Origin: MPNP01 sp965116235
GTDB lineage: Bacteria; Pseudomonadota; Alphaproteobacteria; Rhodobacterales; Rhodobacteraceae
Direction: 5' to 3'
Assembly: GCA_965116235.1 (NCBI GenBank)
Contig: OZ220496.1
Location: forward strand, 372,001 to 436,000
Length of the DNA: 64,000 nucleotides
The notes below the pieces were generated by a model. The model was not told the origin of the DNA. It saw only the letters and a list, made by a program, of their open reading frames with translations, and ran no database searches. Below, piece after piece: positions 53,225-61,672 of this stretch (the stretch's first letter is position 1; each line of letters begins with the position of its first letter). The translations under genes were made by a program, and so were the position numbers.

Positions 53225-54523
53225 ATGCCGACCATCCTGGATGTGGCGCACGAGCACGGGTGGGATCGCCGCCCCCGCCGCTTCATGACCCTGTGGACGG
53301 CCTTTGGCGGCTTGCCCCGCGAATGGGAGCGCTTTGCCCTGCTCAAGGGCCAGAATTCCCATCTGGCCCATGGCTGGCCGCCCCTGACCGGCAATTATAC
53401 CCGCGACCACAGGGAGGGCCAGAAATGGCACCGGGCGTTCGTTGCCCATGCCGAGCGTCATCTGCGCAACGATGCCGGCCAGCGCTGGGATAACGCCGCC
53501 TTTATCCAGCTGCCGGAGGAAACGGCCGAGATTCTGTGCGTTATGGGGCTGGATATAAGCACGGTCAAGATGCAGAGTCTCGAAGAGATCCATAAGAAGA
53601 TGGACCCGGAACTGGTTCTGCCCATGCGCCGCATCTGGCACGAACTGAAGCATTTCATGGATGATCTGGATGTCGTCGGCTGTCAGGACATGTTTACAGG
53701 CCCCGGTGCGTACAAGCAGCGCTGGTACATGAAGGACAACACCTCGCTCTTCCAGATGGCCCTGGCTCCGGACCTCTTCCAGTCCGTCTGGCGGGCCCAG
53801 CGGGATCGGGATGCCCCGCAGCCCACGCCCAGCAAGGCGGTGGCCGACCTGGAAGGCGTCATGCTGGAACGCTGGATCAAGGACATGCTGGCCTGTCATC
53901 CGCGCGTGCTGCTGAATATATGCAACGCCAAGCCGCTGGATTCCCATATGGCCGACATTGACGGGTTGGTCCGTCTGGCCCGAAAGCCCGGCATGGGCGA
54001 CACGATGCATGCCAGCGACGACGACCTGCTTTTGTGCATCAACGCCAAACGGTGCTCAAGCAATCACAAGCCCGAGAAGTTCCAGGCCATTGTCGATGAA
54101 TTCATGGACCGGGACTGCAATCCGGATCCAGACGTGGAGCCAATCTGCGGGCTGGCCCAGCGGCATCTCTTCGTTTCGCCCCAGCTCAACCCGACCCATA
54201 AGCGGGCGATCGAGGCGGCGGGGCATCTGGCCCTGGACATTCCGGATCTGATCCGGGAGCTGCGCGAGGGATGGCCGGTGATCAACAAGGCCTTGGCGGA
54301 AGCTCGCCGCCCTACACCTCCACAGCCGACGGAAGCAGAGCCCGAAAAGCCAGCCAAAGTTGCCGGACGGCCCGCAATAAGGCTCGCGATCGGGAGCCCG
54401 GACCGTCGCTCAGTGTTAGCCACTGGCTATCGACGAGCATATTTGACACGAAACCCGGACGCAACCACCGGCTCAGCGGTCGGTCCGCTGACCATCAGAA
54501 ACGCCAGCGTCAGCGCCCTGTGA
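53225..54523 (+). CDS. C-terminal part of the ATPase, separated by an in-frame TAG
   Basis: 432 codons from ATG 53225, the same frame as the preceding piece. MPTILDVAHEHGWDRRPRRF and LWTAFGGLPREWERFALL fit the 'lfGGvPrYl' region that follows the ATPase core in the ATPase_2/DUF234 type. The rest is a long alpha-helical, GC-rich region with no motif I recognise, and a disordered C-terminus (PTPPQPTEAEPEKP). A single TAG to TGG change would join it to the ATPase. If translated from its own ATG it would be a core-less fragment. Known relatives are of unclear function, often in mobile elements. Confidence 0.5.
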   Translation: MPTILDVAHEHGWDRRPRRFMTLWTAFGGLPREWERFALLKGQNSHLAHGWPPLTGNYTRDHREGQKWHRAFVAHAERHLRNDAGQRWDNAAFIQLPEETAEILCVMGLDISTVKMQSLEEIHKKMDPELVLPMRRIWHELKHFMDDLDVVGCQDMFTGPGAYKQRWYMKDNTSLFQMALAPDLFQSVWRAQRDRDAPQPTPSKAVADLEGVMLERWIKDMLACHPRVLLNICNAKPLDSHMADIDGLVRLARKPGMGDTMHASDDDLLLCINAKRCSSNHKPEKFQAIVDEFMDRDCNPDPDVEPICGLAQRHLFVSPQLNPTHKRAIEAAGHLALDIPDLIRELREGWPVINKALAEARRPTPPQPTEAEPEKPAKVAGRPAIRLAIGSPDRRSVLATGYRRAYLTRNPDATTGSAVGPLTIRNASVSAL

Positions 54524-54550
54524 CGGCGGCCCCCAGACTGGAGAGAGACC

Positions 54551-54892
54551 ATGATGACAAACCCGAACAATAACCTTGGCAACCTGTTCCTGCGGGAGAT
54601 GAAAAGACATGAGCGCCAACTGGTCTGGACCTTTATCCTGCGCGTGGCCCTTGTCCTGCTTTGGCTGGCCCTGGGGCTGGGCCTCCTGATTGCGCGCGGG
54701 TGGGACGGGGCGAGCCTGCTCATGGTCGGTGCCGGGCTGCTCATGACCTGGCCCGTGATCTGGCTCCTGCGGCCTCTAGGCCTGCGCGGTCATGTGGCCC
54801 TGCTTCTGCTGGTCCTGCTGTATGTGCTGGTGCCGCCCGACCTGTGGGAGGCGGGGTCCGGCGCCGGCTGGCTGTGGCTGGTCCAGCGCTGA
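54551..54892 (+). CDS. small integral membrane protein, unknown
   Basis: 113 residues from ATG 54551, 28 bp after the ATPase fragment, same direction. A charged N-terminus (LFLREMKRHERQL) is followed by three hydrophobic segments: about residues 24-48, 55-73 and 79-96. Composition is Leu/Gly/Trp-rich and the DNA is GC-rich like the ATPase gene. No known motif. It probably belongs to the same element, as a partner membrane protein of the ATPase. Confidence 0.5.
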   Translation: MMTNPNNNLGNLFLREMKRHERQLVWTFILRVALVLLWLALGLGLLIARGWDGASLLMVGAGLLMTWPVIWLLRPLGLRGHVALLLLVLLYVLVPPDLWEAGSGAGWLWLVQR

Positions 54893-55958
54893 GTCCCGCC
54901 CCCGGGTCCTGGGAACCGATTATCCCCAGTCCATATTTCATGGATTGCTCTCGACATGGCCCAGGCCTGACATATCTATGTCAAGGCATGGAGAACCACG
55001 CTTCGTCCGCATGACCCGTTGCATGCCTTCATGCCGTTCAACCGCAGACAATATCCAGGCGCAGCGGTCCATCTTTCCCCTGAGGACATTCCGAACCTGT
55101 GCTCTATGACAAGTGTTCCCCTTCTCCTTTGGATTGTTGGCAGACATGAACGACCCCGACGCCATCAAAAAGAACTACACCATCATGAGTCACTTGACCC
55201 TGTACGTCAGCTCGCTGAACGCAGTTGCCTTTGCAGGTGGTCATTGATCTCGACTGCCCGAGTGCGAAAGCCGCATGCGGGACGAAGCCGTCTAGGGCCT
55301 CACGATGAGGGAGTGGATATACGGTTACCACCTCAGAAAGCCGTTGCGGGCAAATTGGCCAAGCACTGTCATAATACCCTAAAACGTTCCCGGCCATCAG
55401 ACCAATCAACTTTGTCAGGGACTGGCATGGAGTTTCTTGTTCACCTGAATGCTGGAATGCAGTCAACCTTGCATTTGACGACTTGAAAACCAATAGACAG
55501 GATGGCATGAGGCGGTCGCAATCAACAACAAAAGCCGTGATTGTAACAAGCCGATTCTCAAAGCCCTTGTTCGAGAAGCGGCAAGCACGGCAAGATCACT
55601 GGACTGATGAAGTGCATTTCAGGGTTTCATGACTACTGCAAGGTCGTGAAGGAAAATCGAATTGTGCCCTTTTCGACACGGATTCAATCGCCTTTGTGAT
55701 TTTCTCGGCACCACTCCAGACAACCTATATGGAAGTTGCAGAATCAGGCAAGAGCAACTTTTTGAGAAAGTAAAAACGGTCGCATGATGCGTTCGATAAG
55801 GATCATGCGATCAAGGAATTTGAATGTGCAGACACTTACCAATGCAAAAATTTGAACTTATCGATTCAGGCATGCCATTCTCGTTGTATAACAGAACGAT
55901 TGCTGGCGGAGGGTTTGCCGACCAATATTGGGCTTGAGTACTGAAGTTAGGTGGATTT
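54893..55958. other. 1-kb stretch without a recognisable gene
   Basis: GC content falls from left to right, marking the end of the island. A short frame at about 55146 (MNDPDAIKKNYTIMSHLTLY) looks like a gene start but stops after ~33 codons. Overlapping minus-strand frames (55104-55508) have no motif. The right third should carry the promoter of the membrane protein gene. Confidence 0.35.
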
Positions 55959-56699
55959 ATGGACAACGAACCGAGCGAAAAGCGTAGTGTCAAGGACATC
56001 AAGAAGCTGCTGCCCTTCGGGTTCATCATCCTTGTCGCCCTCGCAGGGTATTTTACCTTGCGGGACTATCTGTCATTTGAAACCCTGAGCGAAAATCGCG
56101 ATATCTTGCTGCAGTACAGAGACAACAACTACTTGTTGACATCATTGATTTTCATGGGCGTTTACATCGTCATTGTCGCTTTTTCCCTTCCGGGAGCAGC
56201 GATCGCATCGCTTACCGGAGGATTCATGTTCGGCCTGTTCCCGGGAACCTTGTACAACGTCCTGTCCGCGACAATCGGAGCCACCATCATTTTTCTGGCT
56301 GCCCGCATGGGGCTGGGAGATTATCTCTCTAGGAAGATTGATGCCCGTTCCGGTTCGGTTCAAAAGTTGCGTGACGGTCTTCGAGAAAACGAAGTCAGCG
56401 TCCTATTCTTGCTGAGACTCGTTCCTGCGGTGCCATTCTTCCTGGCCAATCTGCTTCCGGCCCTGGTTGGTGTCAGGTTGAGCAACTTTGTCTTCACCAC
56501 CTTTTTCGGCATTATGCCGGGGGCTTTGGTCTATACTTGGGTTGGCGTCGGTCTGGGTGAGGTTTTTGCCCGTGGGGGCACACCCGATCTCAGCATCATT
56601 TTTGAGTGGTATATTCTGGGGCCCATACTTGGGTTGTGCGCTCTGGCAGCCCTTCCCATGGTCATCAAGTCATTCAAGACGCATACCCGCCCTAATTGA
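55959..56699 (+). CDS. TVP38/TMEM64 (DedA-like) membrane protein
   Basis: 246 residues with five to six hydrophobic segments. The SNARE-assoc/VTT landmark AFSLPGAAIASLTGGFMFG (~residues 70-88) and LFLLRLVPAVPFFLANLLPALVG (~150-172) are unmistakable for the TVP38/TMEM64 family. Members probably act as lipid scramblases or are involved in envelope homeostasis; a firm bacterial reaction is lacking. It is 54 bp before the histidine kinase in the same direction, so the two may form an envelope-related operon. Confidence 0.88.
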   Translation: MDNEPSEKRSVKDIKKLLPFGFIILVALAGYFTLRDYLSFETLSENRDILLQYRDNNYLLTSLIFMGVYIVIVAFSLPGAAIASLTGGFMFGLFPGTLYNVLSATIGATIIFLAARMGLGDYLSRKIDARSGSVQKLRDGLRENEVSVLFLLRLVPAVPFFLANLLPALVGVRLSNFVFTTFFGIMPGALVYTWVGVGLGEVFARGGTPDLSIIFEWYILGPILGLCALAALPMVIKSFKTHTRPN

Positions 56700-56753
56700 G
56701 ATCAACACGAACCATGCAGGCGTTGCTTGACATGAACAAGGCAACTGGGCGCA

Positions 56754-58718
56754 TTGACCATGAACGATCAGCCTGATCAAAAAGCTCAGCCATTCCTGGA
56801 GCGGTTATCAGTCCGCAAACCGCGTTTTCGGCAATCCATAATCGACATGTTGAAACCTTCGCCTTCAAGGAGGAGGCATCCCTCCCTTTTGAGGTCTGTT
56901 TTCATTTATGCGATCATCTTGATCATAATCCTCGAGAGCATGCTCATATTCACCTCGGGGGTGGTCATGGAGAGAAGCCAGCTGGGCATGTTGGCGGACA
57001 TCGTCGAAAAATCCCACAGGGATAGCGACGCCTATGAAAATCCCTGCCCTGAGCGCGGAACAGCTGAAGTGGGCCCATTAGATCTGGAAAGCCATACCGT
57101 GGGTGTCAGCACCTATTCGAACGAGAGTGATCTCGTCAACCAATTGGCACCAGTCGGCGTCATTACCGTGACAGTGGCTGACGCGGAGAATCTGGGATGC
57201 TCTTCCATAATTGTCATCGCCGAAGACTTTGACGCCACGGACCTTGATGTAACAACGCACGAAATCGACCTTCAGGAACATGGCGTCTTCCCAAAACTGA
57301 TCGCAGGATTCCACTCCCTCTACAACCGTGTGGTCAATCCAGGCTTCAATATTCGGGCCAACTTCACAACCCAAATGCAGGAAGACGAAATACAATACAG
57401 GTATTGGTATACCATCAACAACAAATCTCTCAATACGATCGGAAGTTCCATTGAGGCCATCATTGTCCCTTCGTTGCTGTTTCTGGTGCTGAATCTGGTT
57501 CTGATTACCTTGGGGGTCAGAATCTACATCTCAAACCCGTTGAAACAGGTTTCTGACAGAATCAACACCATCCAGAGTTCATCGTTGCTGGCAGAATCTT
57601 CGATTGGCAATGGTCCAACCGCCGGCGAAGCAAAGACCATTCCATCAGGCCCGAAACATGGCATCAGGCACACTCCGGGGTTTACGGCGGGGGTGTCTTC
57701 CCTGATCAATCAGGTGGAACACCGGGACTTCCGGGAGATCGATGAAATCAAGGAAGACCTGTCGCAACTCGAACGGCGGCTGAATCCAGTCGATGTCATC
57801 TCGATCAAGGAAGGAAGTACGCTCCATGACATCAGCAACAGCTGGTCGAATATCGAGCGCATAGTCGATACTTCGATCAAATATGCCGGAAATCTCGAAC
57901 CGAAACAATACGAAGAGAAGAGACGAAACAAGGCGGCGTCAACTGAAGGGGGCGATGATACCCATTCATTGGAGGATGCCCAGGAGCTGGTCAGACAGCA
58001 ACATCTTGGCATCCATTCCAAAGTCAGTCAGCTGATTTGGTACGCGACGTCCAAGACGATTTTCTCGAACCTGGATGAATTCGAGCTCAGGGAATTGTTG
58101 CACAATGTCAAGAGAAGAGGTCTGGAAGCGGCATGGGCTCGAGAGTTTGATGCCGCCTTTTTTGACCGGGTCAAGTCCTTCGAGCCCATCGACATTGTTT
58201 GGGCGAAAGAGGATGAAACCCAGATCGTTTACGCCAACACGAATGATCTGGAGGATATTGTGTACAATTTCGTCGAGAACTCGGTGAAAGCGGTCTACGC
58301 CCGCATGGAGTCAGAAAAAAGCCAGGAAATCAAAAGGACAAGAGGACAGATAATCCTTTCTGCGGGGGTGACACATGATTTTGGGTCGCAGAACCGTCCT
58401 GAAACCATGTCTGTCATTGCCATTGAGGACAATGGCATTGGCATGAGTGACTACAATCGGAAGAATTTGTTCAAATTCGAACTGGGGCGGAACGAAGCGC
58501 AAGAGGTGGACGCAAAAGACGAGAGGTCCGGTCTGGGTCTTTATTATTGCCGACAGCAGATACGGCGTTTGGGAGGGACAATCGAGTTGGCCGATACTCG
58601 CCGATTTGACGTAAACCAACCCGAGGGCTCGGGTACTACATTCAAGATATACCTACCGACGAAGAATGGCAGCCCTCATTGCCCCCAGAACCAAGAGCAG
58701 ATCAACCGGCAAAGCTAA
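56754..58718 (+). CDS. membrane-bound sensor histidine kinase (orphan)
   Basis: 654 residues. TM1 at ~47-68 and TM2 at ~235-257 flank a ~165-residue periplasmic sensor with Cys residues in ENPCPERG and NLGCSS. A HAMP-like linker follows (RIYISNPLKQVSDRINTIQS). The ATPase domain has the N box NFVENSVKA (~504), G1 EDNGIGM (~558), G2 SGLGLYYCRQQI (~592) and a final GSGTTFKIYLP. The dimerisation His is not in the usual SHELRTP form; His in LGIHSKVSQLIWYATSK (~420) is a candidate. So it belongs to a divergent kinase branch. No response regulator is adjacent. Confidence 0.87.
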   Translation: MTMNDQPDQKAQPFLERLSVRKPRFRQSIIDMLKPSPSRRRHPSLLRSVFIYAIILIIILESMLIFTSGVVMERSQLGMLADIVEKSHRDSDAYENPCPERGTAEVGPLDLESHTVGVSTYSNESDLVNQLAPVGVITVTVADAENLGCSSIIVIAEDFDATDLDVTTHEIDLQEHGVFPKLIAGFHSLYNRVVNPGFNIRANFTTQMQEDEIQYRYWYTINNKSLNTIGSSIEAIIVPSLLFLVLNLVLITLGVRIYISNPLKQVSDRINTIQSSSLLAESSIGNGPTAGEAKTIPSGPKHGIRHTPGFTAGVSSLINQVEHRDFREIDEIKEDLSQLERRLNPVDVISIKEGSTLHDISNSWSNIERIVDTSIKYAGNLEPKQYEEKRRNKAASTEGGDDTHSLEDAQELVRQQHLGIHSKVSQLIWYATSKTIFSNLDEFELRELLHNVKRRGLEAAWAREFDAAFFDRVKSFEPIDIVWAKEDETQIVYANTNDLEDIVYNFVENSVKAVYARMESEKSQEIKRTRGQIILSAGVTHDFGSQNRPETMSVIAIEDNGIGMSDYNRKNLFKFELGRNEAQEVDAKDERSGLGLYYCRQQIRRLGGTIELADTRRFDVNQPEGSGTTFKIYLPTKNGSPHCPQNQEQINRQS

Positions 58719-58808
58719 AAGTTCCCCTTGCATGAATTCGTCAAATACGTGATGCATCTTGGCCGAGTTGCGTAATCCCAAAAACTCTTGGTTTTCTGGA
58801 CACACCAA

Positions 58809-61121
58809 CTAACTCAACCAAGGCCATAACTTGTCCCATGTGAGTTCAGCAGTATTACGTGCTCGTGCTTCTATGGTGTAGCGGTCCCAACTTTCGACGT
58901 CTCGCAGCGGAGAAAGCAGGGAGAGGCGCTCACCTTTCTGCAACAACTTTGTTGTGTAATCGGAAAACTTCAGGTCAAGTTTGGCAGCTTCTTTGATTTT
59001 TATCTGCTGCTGTTCTCTTGTCTCCTCGGTCACGGCGAGGTAGAACGCCCTCTTTTGTTTCCAACTATTACTACCAATGGCACTGTTTTCTTTCCTGGGT
59101 AGCAAGCTCAGGTTGCCCAACGAATCACGTAGAATCGTATCTTCGTATATATCAGAATCCCAGCCACTTCTTTGCCTTGCCGCTGGTGCAATATGTTCGA
59201 CTGTCTCGTACAATTCGCTGTTCCACGTCTCGTAGGTAAGAAATTTGTTCTCGTGAGAACTGATTCTTATCCCCTCTTTCTCCCAGCATCCCGGGGCTTG
59301 CGAAGAGGGCTTAGATTGATCAGCAGCAGCAAGTAACAAAAAACGAACAATTTTTTTTGCTGGCCGATAAAGTGGCTGGGCAATAACCTGTTTAATCCAC
59401 TCATCCTTTCGGGTGATCTTGAATTCGCTTTTAGCCAGCAAGCTTTTGAACGCACTCCAAAGTTCGTCAATACTAAGTTCTTGATTTTCGCTGTCGACCC
59501 CAGCACAAAGACCAAATCCTTTTCGGGAGTTGTTCTTCGGTGCCATAATAGCACGAAAGTCGCGGTCGATATTTGCAGTGCCACCTGACGCCGCTCGCCT
59601 CAAAACCAGAAAAGCTGTCACGGCTTTCAAGACCTCAAGGAAATCGCCATCACCATCGCGCTTGAGATAGATATTCCAATAACGCATCAAAATCGGCAGG
59701 ACTAGCTTGGTTCCCGTATCCCTTATGAAGGATGACAAAAGCTGCACCTGCCCCAAATTCTCTCCAGAATGAAACCTGCCAATTTCTTCAATTCCCTGTT
59801 TCGTCCAGTAATACCACCTGAATTCAGCCATGTCCGCAAGTAGCGAGACAAAGCGTTGAGCTTTTTTTTGAGATTTATTCCTTGCTTTCCCGTATTGCTT
59901 GCGCAAGAAATTTCTTTGCGACTGGAGATGCTCTGGAAGCTTCTCTCCAGTCATATGCAAAGCAAAACTAACCAATAGTTCCTTTGTTTCCTTTTGCTTC
60001 TTGGTTGCATCCTCGTACTCTTCGTCAACATACTTCTGGAGACGCTTAAAAGCGTCTTCAGATTCTGTGCCAGAAAATCCACGGTTTGAATCTTCAAACT
60101 CGATAACTTGGGGCTTGAGTGTCTCCAACGCCGTCAGTGGTTCACCGGTCGTATTAAGCGCGTCAAAGATGTCAAAAGCAACACTTTCTTCGTCAGTTGT
60201 GACGCGAGTCAGTACTATGTTTCGACAGAAATACGCAGCGAAGAAGAGAGTTCGAACTAGATCGTGGGCTGCCTCGCATCTCAGCAAGTCATTAATGGCG
60301 CGGTTCTGATCCTTTTCATCCTTGATAGTGCTACCCAACCGGTCAAGCAGCTTCCTGCATCCCGAACGATCAAACCATTTGATTGGCACCTGCTCACATT
60401 CTTGATCTTCGTACCATTTCGTATCGTTAAGTTTCTCCAGACACTTCTTCACCAGCTCATAGTTTGTCAACAGCTTTGGTTTACTTCTACCATGGTCAAA
60501 TTTTGAGACTTGGAATTCATCGGCGTCTTTCCTAGCGTATCTTGCAAAAGCAAACAGAAATGCTCCTACCGCGGAACGATACTCGGATGTCCGAAATGAG
60601 TCACCTCTTTTGTCGTATTGTTGTATGATTCTTGGGAAGTAGTACTCCTTATTTCCTTCGAGCGCTTGAATGCCTACAGAGCATTTGAAAAGACATTCAA
60701 GGCTGTTTTTAATCTCACATTTAATCCAACGTTTGACAATCGACCCAATGTTCATTGTCTCAAGACTTTTGATTGAGGCTTGGAGATTCTCATGAAGAGC
60801 ACAGGAGAAAAGCGTGAGAGTGATGAGGCGTTGTTGACCATCTACAATGGCCAAAGAGGTTCCTCTAAATTTCTCTCTCTTCAACTTCTCGTTCACGAGA
60901 ATTATTGTACCAAGAAATGTGAAGGGGTTAGCATTCGAACCTTCGGCCAGGCGATGGAGTCCACTAAGGCAATCAGTAAAGAGTCGTGTTATATTGCCTT
61001 CAGACCAATTATATTCGCGTTGATATTCGGGAATACGGAAGCCGACAAGTCCACCGTGATCCATGACCGTTCCATGCAGGCTAACCGCCTTCGCATCAAA
61101 TAGATTTTCAATTTCTTCCAT
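58809..61121 (-). CDS. DUF262/DUF1524 GmrSD-type restriction protein
   Basis: 770 residues. DUF262 starts with GFRIPEYQREYNWSEGNITR (~27-46) and has AIVDGQQRLITLTL (~91-104), the ParB-like nucleotide-handling motif. The C-terminal DUF1524-type HNH nuclease contains TVEHIAPAARQR (~650) and DSLGNLSLLPRKENSAIGS, with His/Asn at the expected positions. This GmrS-GmrD fusion is the type that cuts DNA with modified (glucosylated or hydroxymethyl) cytosine in phage T4-like cases. It differs in length and architecture from the DUF262-HNH gene at 38.3 kb. It is separated by 74 bp from the next leftward genes. Confidence 0.9.
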   Translation of the reverse strand: MEEIENLFDAKAVSLHGTVMDHGGLVGFRIPEYQREYNWSEGNITRLFTDCLSGLHRLAEGSNANPFTFLGTIILVNEKLKREKFRGTSLAIVDGQQRLITLTLFSCALHENLQASIKSLETMNIGSIVKRWIKCEIKNSLECLFKCSVGIQALEGNKEYYFPRIIQQYDKRGDSFRTSEYRSAVGAFLFAFARYARKDADEFQVSKFDHGRSKPKLLTNYELVKKCLEKLNDTKWYEDQECEQVPIKWFDRSGCRKLLDRLGSTIKDEKDQNRAINDLLRCEAAHDLVRTLFFAAYFCRNIVLTRVTTDEESVAFDIFDALNTTGEPLTALETLKPQVIEFEDSNRGFSGTESEDAFKRLQKYVDEEYEDATKKQKETKELLVSFALHMTGEKLPEHLQSQRNFLRKQYGKARNKSQKKAQRFVSLLADMAEFRWYYWTKQGIEEIGRFHSGENLGQVQLLSSFIRDTGTKLVLPILMRYWNIYLKRDGDGDFLEVLKAVTAFLVLRRAASGGTANIDRDFRAIMAPKNNSRKGFGLCAGVDSENQELSIDELWSAFKSLLAKSEFKITRKDEWIKQVIAQPLYRPAKKIVRFLLLAAADQSKPSSQAPGCWEKEGIRISSHENKFLTYETWNSELYETVEHIAPAARQRSGWDSDIYEDTILRDSLGNLSLLPRKENSAIGSNSWKQKRAFYLAVTEETREQQQIKIKEAAKLDLKFSDYTTKLLQKGERLSLLSPLRDVESWDRYTIEARARNTAELTWDKLWPWLS

Positions 61122-61195
61122 ATCTATCTCACCAAACCAAGCGTTCGCGGGTCACTAAATTTTCATCATTGTGCTCGGGTGCTAGACGATTCAGC

Positions 61196-61651
61196 CTAAT
61201 CATGTCTTCTCAGCAACCCATCAACTGCATCCGACAGGTTCCAAATCGGTTCTGCAGTTCCGTCCCTCAGCATTTCTACGACCTTTGGCAAGCCCGCAGC
61301 CGCAAGGCCGTTAAAAATTGTCAGCATCTTTCGAGGATCTGAGACAATTTGTACGTTGTCGGTTTTGGCGATTGCAATCAGCATGAGAGTGGGCACCCGC
61401 CACGGATCAGTGCTGAAGACCGACCCATTGTTTATTTTTATCGTGTCAAGTTTGGTCACGTCGGTTGGCTCTAGGTCCAGACTTGTTGCAACGCAAACTG
61501 ACAGAAACCAAAGATCGACCATGCGTGGAAGCGGACTCTGATCGATGATTGCATCAGCGTCTTGTTGGCAATACCGGGTAAAAGACTCGTGGTATTCCAC
61601 TGGCACGTTGATATCGACAGTTTGGAAGGGATTGAAATATCTATCCGCCAT
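61196..61651 (-). CDS. hypothetical protein, downstream partner of the SMC-like ATPase
   Basis: 151 residues from ATG 61651, with a strong AGGAGG upstream. It starts 21 bp after the ATPase stop in the same direction, so the two are one operon. The product reads DINVPVEYHESFTRYCQQ, MVDLWFLSVCVATSLDLEP and ends NLSDAVDGLLRRHD; no metal or nucleotide site is seen. I do not recognise it. DndE-like proteins are shorter and basic, and this does not match them. It may be a small regulatory or DNA-binding subunit of the cassette. Confidence 0.65.
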   Translation of the reverse strand: MADRYFNPFQTVDINVPVEYHESFTRYCQQDADAIIDQSPLPRMVDLWFLSVCVATSLDLEPTDVTKLDTIKINNGSVFSTDPWRVPTLMLIAIAKTDNVQIVSDPRKMLTIFNGLAAAGLPKVVEMLRDGTAEPIWNLSDAVDGLLRRHD

Positions 61652-61672
61652 CGTCACCTCCTATAATGCCAT

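Noticed and set aside
55104..55508. A 134-codon minus-strand ORF in the 55-kb gap
   Set aside because: No motif, no ribosome-binding site; the opposite strand has an equally plausible but short start. Composition does not favour either.
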